DNA from: an uncultured Clostridia bacterium
GTDB taxonomy: Bacteria > Bacillota > Clostridia > Oscillospirales > Acutalibacteraceae
NCBI GenBank assembly: GCA_945971755.1
Contig: CAMFPJ010000074.1
Span: forward strand, 1-7,045
DNA length: 7,045 nucleotides
Reading direction: 5' to 3'
A model generated the notes under the pieces. It saw only the letters and a list, made by a program, of their open reading frames with translations. It had not been told where the DNA came from and searched no databases. This document shows positions 1 through 5,783 of the stretch, piece after piece (position 1 is the first letter of the stretch; each line of letters opens with the position of its first letter). The translations under genes were made by a program, and so were the position numbers.

Positions 1-719
1 GGGCCTAAATCGACATCGGGATTAAATGCTTTTTTCTTTTCGCGTCTTTCCTCTTTCTTTTCTTCATAATACCGCTCGGCTCTGTCGCTGTATTCAGTTA
101 TTTTTTCGCCTGTATATTCACCTATTTTTTTAACAGGTTTTGAAACACCTCTGTAAATGTTAGCAATGGTAAGACCTGTGATAATCATGAGTACAACAAA
201 AAACAATATAAACAGAATAACAAGAGAAGCAACTCTGCTGCCGCCTGTAATCAAAAGGAAAATGCCTCCGATAAGTGCGCCGAGTGCACCGCCGCCTGTC
301 ATTTTTCCCTCAAAGCTGAAATTTTCATAAGCACGCGCAACGCCTTCAAAATATGTGTCATCGGTGTTGCACTGGAATATATAGACAATAGATGAAAGCA
401 AAAATGTAATTATAATTACTTCAATGAGTTTATTAAAAATTTTAGTGTTTTTCTCGTCTTTTTCAAGTGCTAATACAACCGAAATTGCAACAAGCAAGAT
501 TGGAAAAACAAATGTACCAAAACCGAACATACCAAACAGGAACGTTCTTGTCACGCCCCAAAAACCGCCTGCATCAATCAGCGCAATGAACATCCAAAGC
601 ACCGAAAATGCAAACATCAAAAGCGACACTAATTGTTTATTAGGCATAAAGCCTTGCTTTTTGCTTTTTGAATTGTTTCTTTTTTGAGATGAAGTATTTT
701 TTCTTCCGTTTGTAGCCAT
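1..719 (-). CDS. ftsK: DNA translocase FtsK/SpoIIIE, N-terminal membrane domain (partial, runs off left edge)
   Basis: Only the first 239 codons are present; the gene continues beyond base 1, so the motor and gamma domains are not visible. The ATG at 719-717 follows an AGGAG site (727-731) with a 7-base gap. The protein opens with a basic, Ser/Asn/Lys-rich tail (residues 1-28). Hydrophobic segments follow at about 29-48, 60-84, 98-116, 143-160 and 163-187, with a Gly-rich stretch at 142-152 (TGGGALGALIGG), then a highly charged cytoplasmic region (218-230, Glu/Lys/Arg). A short basic tail, four or five membrane segments, a glycine-rich loop and a charged linker is the usual front end of FtsK/SpoIIIE, the septal ATPase that pumps DNA during division or sporulation. 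The gene directly upstream is a TepA/ClpP-like protease, the same neighbour spoIIIE has in Bacillus subtilis, which supports the call. FtsK and SpoIIIE cannot be told apart from this part. No diagnostic motor motif is visible, so the call rests on architecture and context. Confidence 0.85.
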   Translation of the reverse strand, partial: MATNGRKNTSSQKRNNSKSKKQGFMPNKQLVSLLMFAFSVLWMFIALIDAGGFWGVTRTFLFGMFGFGTFVFPILLVAISVVLALEKDEKNTKIFNKLIEVIIITFLLSSIVYIFQCNTDDTYFEGVARAYENFSFEGKMTGGGALGALIGGIFLLITGGSRVASLVILFILFFVVLMIITGLTIANIYRGVSKPVKKIGEYTGEKITEYSDRAERYYEEKKEERREKKKAFNPDVDLG

Positions 720-740
720 TATGTAACTCCTGATTTTTTT

Positions 741-762
741 CGGAATACCAAGTGGTATTCCG
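741..762 (-). other. Perfect stem-loop between protease and ftsK
   Basis: Bases 741-749 (CGGAATACC) and 754-762 (GGTATTCCG) are exact reverse complements around a 4-base loop. The hairpin starts one base after the protease stop codon (764-766) and lies 10 bases upstream of the ftsK Shine-Dalgarno site. Neither strand has a U-run after the stem: the minus-strand transcript continues with A7, so this is not a normal intrinsic terminator. A role in mRNA stability, processing or translational coupling in a protease-ftsK transcript is more plausible, but is inference. Confidence 0.6.
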
Positions 763-763
763 C

Positions 764-1459
764 TTAATTTATGTGAATAAGATAATTTATTGCATCATTA
801 AAGTTTCCAACCGAATCAATAAGTCCCTCTTTAACGGCAAATTCACCATCTAAACAAGAACCGACGTCCATCACAAGTTCTTCGGTTGAGAGCATTAGTT
901 CGCGAAATCGTTCGGGGGAAATATTTGAATTTTGTGAAACAAAACGAACAATGCGTTCCTGCATTCTTCTGAAATATGAAAAAGTTTGTGAAGTTCCCAA
1001 AACAACTCCGGTCATTCTTACGGGATGAACTGTCATTGTAGCCGAAGGAACAATAAAAGACTTGTCAGCAGAAACTGCAAGGGGAACTCCGATTGAATGC
1101 CCTCCACCGAGAACAACTGATGCACTCGGCTTTTTAGTACCCGAAATCAGTTCAGCAATAGCAAGTCCTGCCTCAATGTCACCGCCTACCGTGTTCAAGA
1201 CCAACATAATACCGTCAACCGAAGGGTTATTATCAGCGGTAATTATCTGTGGAATTAAATGCTCATATTTGGTAGTTTTAGCGTTGGGCGGTAAAATGTC
1301 ATGACCCTCAATTTGCCCGATGATTGAAACACAGTGAATATGTTTGCCTGAAGCGGTGACAATGAATGAACCGTCATCAAAAATTTGCGGAAGAGCCTCT
1401 GCTTCCGTTTCAGGGAAAAAACCTTCTTTTTTATCTGAAAACCGTGAAAAATTTTCCAA
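764..1459 (-). CDS. tepA: ClpP-like serine protease, TepA family
   Basis: This 231-residue protein has the ClpP/crotonase fold signature. The strand-helix motif LNTVGGDIEAGLAIAE (88-103) corresponds to the INSPGG region of ClpP. Probable catalytic Ser122 lies in GGGHSIG, where ClpP has a small-residue SMA context. Probable catalytic His145 is in MTVHPVRM, 23 residues later. The tail EGLID (211-215) is also ClpP-like. The usual catalytic Asp position falls at about Gly200 by simple counting, with Asp198 nearby, so the third triad member is uncertain. There is no signal peptide, so it should be cytoplasmic. TepA-type proteins are short ClpP relatives found beside spoIIIE/ftsK; the B. subtilis one has been linked to protein translocation and to spore-protein breakdown, and its native substrate here is unknown. 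Translation appears to start at TTG (1459-1457), since a GAGGTG site lies 8 bases upstream and no in-frame ATG fits better. It is probably cotranscribed with ftsK. Confidence 0.88.
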   Translation of the reverse strand: MENFSRFSDKKEGFFPETEAEALPQIFDDGSFIVTASGKHIHCVSIIGQIEGHDILPPNAKTTKYEHLIPQIITADNNPSVDGIMLVLNTVGGDIEAGLAIAELISGTKKPSASVVLGGGHSIGVPLAVSADKSFIVPSATMTVHPVRMTGVVLGTSQTFSYFRRMQERIVRFVSQNSNISPERFRELMLSTEELVMDVGSCLDGEFAVKEGLIDSVGNFNDAINYLIHIN

Positions 1460-1467
1460 TGAATAAA

Positions 1468-1473
1468 CACCTC
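1468..1473 (-). promoter_or_regulatory. Ribosome binding site fixing a TTG start for the TepA-like protease
   Basis: Read on the minus strand, GAGGTG lies 8 bases before TTG (1459-1457). This good match and spacing are the reason for accepting a non-ATG start. Confidence 0.7.
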
Positions 1474-1522
1474 AAAGAACAATATAGGGTTATTATTCAC
1501 TAAAAAATGCAGATTATCACCA

Positions 1523-1541
1523 AATATTGTAGCACAATATT
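1523..1541. repeat. Perfect 8-bp inverted repeat over the leftward -10 element
   Basis: AATATTGT (1523-1530) and ACAATATT (1534-1541) are exact reverse complements around AGC. The left arm contains most of the -10 hexamer of the predicted protease promoter (1526-1531). A partial third copy, ACAATAT, lies at 1545-1551. The placement suits a repressor operator, but the arms are very AT-rich, so chance is possible. I do not recognise a regulator for it. Confidence 0.45.
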
Positions 1542-1554
1542 CATACAATATCAA
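1526..1554 (-). promoter_or_regulatory. Sigma-A type promoter for tepA-ftsK
   Basis: On the minus strand, TTGATA (1554-1549) and TACAAT (1531-1526) are separated by exactly 17 bases. Each differs from the TTGACA/TATAAT consensus at one position. The predicted start near 1519 gives a leader of about 60 bases before the TTG start. The region faces the aconitase promoter, so the two operons are divergent. Confidence 0.7.
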
Positions 1555-1593
1555 TATTTTGTTAAAAAAATTAGATTTAATATCGTATGTTTG

Positions 1594-1622
1594 TTGACAA
1601 AAAGTTATCAATGTAATAAAAT
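1594..1622 (+). promoter_or_regulatory. Sigma-A type promoter for the aconitase-icd-rex operon
   Basis: A perfect -35 (TTGACA, 1594-1599) and TAAAAT (1617-1622; one mismatch to TATAAT) are separated by exactly 17 bases. The predicted transcription start is near 1629, giving a leader of about 35 bases with AGGAG at 1650-1654, nine bases before the aconitase ATG. Confidence 0.78.
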
Positions 1623-1627
1623 AAAGA

Positions 1628-1645
1628 TTGTTAAAAAATTGAAAA
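1628..1645 (+). promoter_or_regulatory. Candidate Rex operator at the operon's transcription start
   Basis: The 18 bases TTGTTAAAAAATTGAAAA match the Rex consensus described for Clostridia, TTGTTAA-N4-TTAACAA, at 12 of 14 defined positions. The left half is exact; the right half has two mismatches. The site begins within a base or two of the predicted transcription start, where a bound repressor would block RNA polymerase. The last gene of the same operon encodes Rex. The match is visible in the sequence; the function is inferred, and poly-A runs make partial matches easier here. Confidence 0.55.
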
Positions 1646-1663
1646 AGTCAGGAGAGATACATT

Positions 1664-3595
1664 ATGGGTATGACTATCGGTCAAAAGCTTATCAAGACTC
1701 ATTTGGTCAGCGGTGATATGACACCCGGCAGTGAAGTCGGTCTTAAAATTGACCAGACCCTTACACAAGACGCAACAGGAACAATGGCTTATCTTGAATT
1801 AGAGGCCATGGATATTGACAGAGTAAAAACTGAACTTTCAGTTGCTTATATTGACCACAACACCTTACAGACAGGCTTTGAGAATGCTGACGACCACAGA
1901 TTTATTCAGTCTGTTACAAAAAAAAGAGGCGTTTATTTCTCACGCCCAGGTAACGGAATTTGCCATCAGGTTCACCTTGAAAGATTCGGTAAACCCGGCA
2001 AAACTTTAATTGGTTCAGACAGCCACACCCCAACAGGCGGCGGAATAGGTATGCTTGCAATGGGTGCCGGCGGACTTGACGTTGCAGTTGCAATGGGCGG
2101 CGGTACATATTACATCACAATGCCTAAAATGGTAAGAGTTAACCTTACCGGCAAGCTTTCACCTTGGGTTGCTGCCAAAGATGTAATTCTTGAGGTGTTA
2201 AGAATTATGACAGTTAAAGGCGGCGTAGGTAAAATTATTGAGTACGGCGGTGAAGGTGTTAAAACTCTTTCAGTTCCTGAGCGTGCAACTATTACAAACA
2301 TGGGTGCAGAGCTTGGTGCAACAACTTCCGTATTTCCTTCCGACGAAGTAACAAAAGCATTTCTTAAGGCACAGGGCCGCGAGGAAGATTGGATTGAACT
2401 TAAAGCGGATGATGATGCAGTTTATGATGAAGTAATTGATATTGATTTATCAGCGCTCGCTCCCTTGGCTGCTCAGCCGCACATGCCCGACAGAGTTAAA
2501 TCTGTTACTGAAATCGGCAAAATCAAAGTTGACCAGGTTTGTATCGGTTCATGCACAAATTCATCACTCCTTGATATGATGAAAGTTGCCGCTATTCTTA
2601 AAGGAAAGACTGTTTGTTCGTCAGTTAGCCTTTCAATCGCCCCCGGTTCAAAGCAAGTTCTTAACATGATTGCACAGAACGGCGCTCTTTCCGATATGAT
2701 TGATGCGGGTGCAAGAATTCTTGAAAGTGCTTGCGGACCTTGCATTGGTATGGGTCAGTCACCAAACTCAAATGGTATTTCACTTCGCACATTTAACCGC
2801 AACTTTGAGGGACGCTCGGGCACTGCAGATGCAGGTATTTACCTTGTAAGCCCTGAAGTTGCAGCGGCATCTGCATTGACAGGTTATCTCACAGACCCGA
2901 GAGAACTCGGCGAATTTCCTAAAATCACTTTACCCGAAGAATTTGTTATCAATGACAATATGATTGCAATTCCGGCAACTCCCGAAGAAGCAAAAAATGT
3001 TGAAGTTATGTACGGTCCGAACATCAAACCGTTCCCAACAAGCGAACCTTTAGGTGATGACATTACCGCAAAAGCTATCCTTAAGGTCGGTGACGATATT
3101 ACAACAGACCACATTATGCCTGCAGGTGCAAAAATTCTCCCTTACAGAAGTAATATTCCTTACCTTTCGCAGTTCTGCTTCGGCGTTTGTGATAAAACTT
3201 TCCCCGAGAGAATAAAGGCAGAGGGCAAGGGTATTATAATCGGCGGTGCTAACTACGGTCAGGGTTCTTCACGTGAGCATGCCGCACTCGTTCCCCTTTA
3301 CTTAGGTGTTAAGGCTGTTATTACAAAGTCATTTGCAAGAATTCACTGTGCAAACCTTATTAACGCCGGTATTCTTCCTCTTAATTTTGCAAATCCCGAA
3401 GATTATGACAGAATTACCGAGGGCGACGAATTAAGCCTTGAGGGTATTAAGAATGCAATCGTAACTTCCTCCCCTGCTATTCTTAAGAACCTTACAACAG
3501 GCGAAAGTTACGAGATAAAATATGACCTTTCTGAAAGACAAAAAGGCATTATTCTTGCAGGTGGTCTTCTTAATTACACAAAGAAATCAATGTAA
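1664..3595 (+). CDS. acn: Aconitate hydratase (aconitase)
   Basis: This enzyme interconverts citrate and isocitrate in the cytoplasm through a [4Fe-4S] cluster. The 643-residue protein is complete and about the length of the compact bacterial aconitases. Cluster ligands are Cys297 (in GSCTNS) and Cys357 with Cys360 (in ACGPCIG). Other conserved sites are IDHN (63-66), GSDSHTPTGGG (117-127) and the substrate-binding YGQGSSREHAA at 531-541 of the C-terminal swivel domain (roughly 455-600). The N-terminal catalytic domains cover about 1-395. The ATG at 1664 has AGGAG nine bases upstream; a second in-frame ATG six bases later is less well spaced. It is the first gene of a three-gene operon, and its stop codon overlaps the AAGGAG site of the next gene. 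With isocitrate dehydrogenase it forms the citrate-to-2-oxoglutarate branch, likely feeding glutamate synthesis. The promoter and candidate Rex site upstream suggest redox control. Homoaconitase or isopropylmalate isomerase is less likely, because the neighbour is an isocitrate dehydrogenase-like enzyme and both halves are in one chain. Confidence 0.96.
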   Translation: MGMTIGQKLIKTHLVSGDMTPGSEVGLKIDQTLTQDATGTMAYLELEAMDIDRVKTELSVAYIDHNTLQTGFENADDHRFIQSVTKKRGVYFSRPGNGICHQVHLERFGKPGKTLIGSDSHTPTGGGIGMLAMGAGGLDVAVAMGGGTYYITMPKMVRVNLTGKLSPWVAAKDVILEVLRIMTVKGGVGKIIEYGGEGVKTLSVPERATITNMGAELGATTSVFPSDEVTKAFLKAQGREEDWIELKADDDAVYDEVIDIDLSALAPLAAQPHMPDRVKSVTEIGKIKVDQVCIGSCTNSSLLDMMKVAAILKGKTVCSSVSLSIAPGSKQVLNMIAQNGALSDMIDAGARILESACGPCIGMGQSPNSNGISLRTFNRNFEGRSGTADAGIYLVSPEVAAASALTGYLTDPRELGEFPKITLPEEFVINDNMIAIPATPEEAKNVEVMYGPNIKPFPTSEPLGDDITAKAILKVGDDITTDHIMPAGAKILPYRSNIPYLSQFCFGVCDKTFPERIKAEGKGIIIGGANYGQGSSREHAALVPLYLGVKAVITKSFARIHCANLINAGILPLNFANPEDYDRITEGDELSLEGIKNAIVTSSPAILKNLTTGESYEIKYDLSERQKGIILAGGLLNYTKKSM

Positions 3596-3607
3596 GGAGC
3601 AATAGAG

Positions 3608-4774
3608 ATGGAAAATCAAATTAAAGCTGCTGTTGCAAGCTTTGAAGCACTTATTCGCGAACAGCTTGAAAGAAATGAAAAAATCAAAGCAACCAAAGAG
3701 TTTACAGACTTTGATAACCTTGATAAAATCGTTATCGGTATCTGTGGCGGTGACGGTATCGGACCGATTATTACAAAGGAGTCAGCAAGAGTTATTGAAT
3801 TTTTGCTTGAAGATGACGTTAAAAGCGGAAGAATTGAATTCAAATACATTGACGGTCTCACCATCGAAAACAGAGTTAAAGTAATGAAAGCAATTCCCGA
3901 CGATGTTCTTGAAGAACTTAAACAGTGCCACGTTATTCTTAAAGGCCCCACAACAACTCCGCAGGCGGGCGACCCATGGCCAAACATTGAAAGTGCCAAT
4001 GTTGCAATGCGCAAGGCACTTGACCTTTTTGCCAATGTTCGTCCTGTTAAAATTCCGGAACAAGGCATTGACTGGACGTTCTTCCGTGAAAACACGGAGG
4101 GAGCTTATGCAGTCGGTTCAAAGGGTGTTAATGTTACTGATGACCTTGCAATGGACTTTGTTGTTACTACAACCGAGGGAACCGAAAGAATTGCTAGACT
4201 CGCTTATGAGTATGCAAAGAAAAATCATAAAGAAAGAGTATCCATCATCAACAAGGCAAATGTTATTAAAACAACTGACGGTAAGTTCTTAAGGCTTTGT
4301 AAGAAAATCGGTGAAGAGTACCCGGAAATCATAACTGATGAGTGGTATATTGACATTACTACTGCAAAACTTATTGATGAAAAGAGAAGAAGAGATTTCA
4401 AAGTGTTTATTCTTCCTAACCTTTACGGCGATATTATTACAGATGAAGCAGCAGAGTTCCAAGGCGGTGTCGGCACTGCTGGCAGTGCAAATCTCGGCAA
4501 ACGCTATGCTATGTTTGAGGCAATTCATGGTTCTGCTCCTCGTATGATTAAAGAGGGACGCGGTGATTACGCTGACCCGTGTTCAATGCTTCGCGCTACT
4601 GTTATGCTTCTTTCACACATCGGAAAACAGAAAGAGGCAGATAAACTTGAACGCGCACTTGATATTTGTATGTTAGAAGAAAAGAAACTCGTTATTACAG
4701 GAAGACCCGACGGTGCAACATGTGCTGAGTTCGGTGACTATGTAATGGAAACAGTAAAAAAGATTTCTGACTGA
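3608..4774 (+). CDS. icd: Isocitrate dehydrogenase (isocitrate/isopropylmalate dehydrogenase family)
   Basis: This predicted cytoplasmic enzyme oxidises and decarboxylates isocitrate to 2-oxoglutarate with NAD or NADP. Family motifs in order are GGDGIGP (47-53), KGPTTTP (112-118), and a substrate loop with Ser129, Asn131, Arg135 and Arg145 that corresponds to Ser113, Asn115, Arg119 and Arg129 of E. coli Icd. Then come FRENTEG (159-165; Arg160), Tyr167, Lys216, the metal-binding Asp275 and Asp279 in NLYGDIITDE, and the cofactor loop HGSAPRM (307-313). Ser129 and Asn131 favour isocitrate over isopropylmalate. At the residues that usually separate NADP (Lys-Tyr) from NAD (Asp-Ile) users it has Arg312-Met313, and the following loop is longer than in E. 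coli, so cofactor choice is open. About 38 charged residues precede the first beta strand. AAGGAG at 3594-3599 overlaps the aconitase stop and sits 8 bases before ATG, indicating tight translational linkage. Homoisocitrate or tartrate dehydrogenase are weaker alternatives given the aconitase neighbour. Confidence 0.9.
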   Translation: MENQIKAAVASFEALIREQLERNEKIKATKEFTDFDNLDKIVIGICGGDGIGPIITKESARVIEFLLEDDVKSGRIEFKYIDGLTIENRVKVMKAIPDDVLEELKQCHVILKGPTTTPQAGDPWPNIESANVAMRKALDLFANVRPVKIPEQGIDWTFFRENTEGAYAVGSKGVNVTDDLAMDFVVTTTEGTERIARLAYEYAKKNHKERVSIINKANVIKTTDGKFLRLCKKIGEEYPEIITDEWYIDITTAKLIDEKRRRDFKVFILPNLYGDIITDEAAEFQGGVGTAGSANLGKRYAMFEAIHGSAPRMIKEGRGDYADPCSMLRATVMLLSHIGKQKEADKLERALDICMLEEKKLVITGRPDGATCAEFGDYVMETVKKISD

Positions 4775-4783
4775 GGTGGCAAA

Positions 4784-5419
4784 ATGGGAAAAATTGAAGG
4801 CGTTTCTATTTCGGTAATTAAGCGTCTGCCACGTTATTACAGATTTCTAGGTGAATTAAAAGAACAAGGAATAGTTCGAATTTCTTCAAAAGATCTTTCG
4901 GCAAGAATGGGCTTAACCGCCTCTCAGATTAGGCAAGACCTTAACTGCTTCGGCGGGTTCGGCCAGCAAGGATACGGCTACAACATTGAAAGTCTTTATG
5001 AAGAAATCGGTAAAATCTTAGGCGTTAACAAGACAAGAAATGCAATTCTTATCGGAGCAGGTAATCTCGGTAAAGCCGTTGCTCTTCACATGAGTTTTGA
5101 AGCAAGAGGTTTTAATCTTATCGGTGTATTTGACAGAAATGCAGCTCTTTCAGGTCAGATTTTACGCGGTCTTCCCATCAGACATACAGACGGTCTTTAC
5201 GATTTTTGTAAGGACAACTCCCCTGTTGTAGCGGTTCTTTGTATTCCCAGCGGAGCGGCAAAAGAACTTACACCGGAACTTGTAAAACTCGGTGTAAAAG
5301 GATTTTGGAATTTCAGTCATTATGATATCGCATCTGATTTTCCGAATATTGCAGTTGAAAATGTTCACTTGAGTGACAGTCTTATGACGCTAAGTTACAA
5401 AATTTCAAACACATATTAA
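4784..5419 (+). CDS. rex: Redox-sensing transcriptional repressor Rex
   Basis: Rex binds DNA as a dimer when NAD+ dominates and lets go when NADH rises, thereby controlling fermentation and redox genes. The 211-residue length is typical. Residues 1-80 form the winged-helix domain, starting with the characteristic SVIKRLPRYYRFL (10-22) and followed by the recognition region SQIRQDL (47-53) and FGGFGQQGYGYN (56-67). Residues 85-211 form a Rossmann domain with GAGNLG (91-96) and an acidic residue at the end of the second strand (Asp117 in VFDR), as expected for NAD(H) rather than NADP(H). The C-terminal helix that swaps between subunits is intact. The ATG at 4784 is nine bases after the icd stop, with GAGGTGG at 4773-4779 overlapping that stop, so rex is the third gene of the operon. 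A Rex-like site at the operon promoter suggests autoregulation. A strong terminator begins at its stop codon. Confidence 0.97.
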   Translation: MGKIEGVSISVIKRLPRYYRFLGELKEQGIVRISSKDLSARMGLTASQIRQDLNCFGGFGQQGYGYNIESLYEEIGKILGVNKTRNAILIGAGNLGKAVALHMSFEARGFNLIGVFDRNAALSGQILRGLPIRHTDGLYDFCKDNSPVVAVLCIPSGAAKELTPELVKLGVKGFWNFSHYDIASDFPNIAVENVHLSDSLMTLSYKISNTY

Positions 5420-5447
5420 AAAGGAGTTCCATTTGGAACTCCTTTTT
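5418..5447. terminator. Bidirectional intrinsic terminator between rex and the AbrB-like gene
   Basis: Bases 5418-5430 and 5435-5447 are perfect reverse complements (13 bp) around the loop ATTT. The stem core is GGAGTTCC/GGAACTCC, with A5 on the left and T5 on the right, so each strand's transcript ends in a U-run. The left arm overlaps the rex TAA (5417-5419). The convergent AbrB-like gene stops at 5459, so one structure can end both transcripts. Confidence 0.92.
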
Positions 5448-5458
5448 AATAACATGAA

Positions 5459-5713
5459 TTATAATTTTTTAATTTTATCAAGACAGTCAGGGCAAATTCT
5501 AATGCCGTTAAATTCTTTCAGGTCGTCGCACGAGTCACAAAAAGTGCAGGAATGCTGAAATCTTTTTAAGATAATGGAATCATCAGTGTACATAACCTCA
5601 ACAGATACATGCTCATCAGGACCGGCTTTCAAAACATCTGTAATTAAATGTTTCGGGATAACAACTCTTCCGTTAGCATCAACAGGTCTTACAATTTTTG
5701 CAGATTTCAACAT
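5459..5713 (-). CDS. SpoVT/AbrB-type DNA-binding protein with a cysteine-rich (zinc-ribbon-like) tail
   Basis: Starting at ATG 5713-5711, this 84-residue protein opens with the AbrB/SpoVT swapped-hairpin domain: IVRPVDANGRVVIPKHL (7-23), then EHVSVEV and SIILKRF to residue 52. AbrB-family proteins are dimeric transition-state or stage regulators; the targets here are unknown. The tail holds Cys56, Cys59, Cys62, Cys74 and Cys77, arranged as two CxxC knuckles around FNGIRI, so zinc binding is likely. An in-frame ATG at 5743 would add ten residues, but it lies between the -35 and -10 of a strong promoter and has no Shine-Dalgarno site, so transcripts from that promoter cannot include it. The chosen start has AAAGG eight bases upstream and matches the usual family N-terminus. 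Rubrerythrin lies upstream on the same strand, and rex converges from the other side. I cannot name the gene further. Confidence 0.88.
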   Translation of the reverse strand: MLKSAKIVRPVDANGRVVIPKHLITDVLKAGPDEHVSVEVMYTDDSIILKRFQHSCTFCDSCDDLKEFNGIRICPDCLDKIKKL

Positions 5714-5731
5714 ATTCACCGCCTTTTCAAT

Positions 5732-5762
5732 ATTATATACCATAAATCGACATAAAAGTCAA
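5732..5762 (-). promoter_or_regulatory. Promoter for the AbrB-like gene
   Basis: On the minus strand, TTGACT (5762-5757) is followed after 17 bases by TATATA (5739-5734), or after 19 by a perfect TATAAT (5737-5732). The predicted start near 5725-5727 gives a very short leader of about 11-13 bases, just long enough to include the AAAGG before ATG 5713. This lets the gene be transcribed separately from rubrerythrin. Confidence 0.72.
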
Positions 5763-5783
5763 TTGAATTTTGTCGAATACCGC

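Noticed and set aside
424..687. Plus-strand reading frame of 87 codons opposite ftsK
   Set aside because: The minus strand here encodes a coherent multi-membrane-segment protein with a good ribosome site; the plus-strand product resembles nothing and lacks one.
741..762. Intrinsic terminator after the TepA-like gene
   Set aside because: The stem is perfect, but no U-run follows on either strand, so it is reported as a stem-loop only.
1559..1577. A second Rex half-site (TTGTTAA at 1559-1565)
   Set aside because: The right half, ATTAGAT or TTAGATT, does not match TTAACAA at either 4- or 5-base spacing, so only a half-site remains in AT-rich DNA.
1591..1611. Imperfect dyad TTGTTGAC...GTTATCAA over the -35 region as a Rex site
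   Set aside because: The arms match at 6 of 8 positions, but the total length is 21 bases rather than the 18 expected for Rex.
3616..4095. 159-codon minus-strand frame inside icd
   Set aside because: It is an antisense shadow of a fully conserved isocitrate dehydrogenase region, with no ribosome site.
5714..5743. Upstream ATG extending the AbrB-like protein by ten residues
   Set aside because: It lies inside the promoter, has no Shine-Dalgarno site, and the added residues precede the normal family N-terminus.
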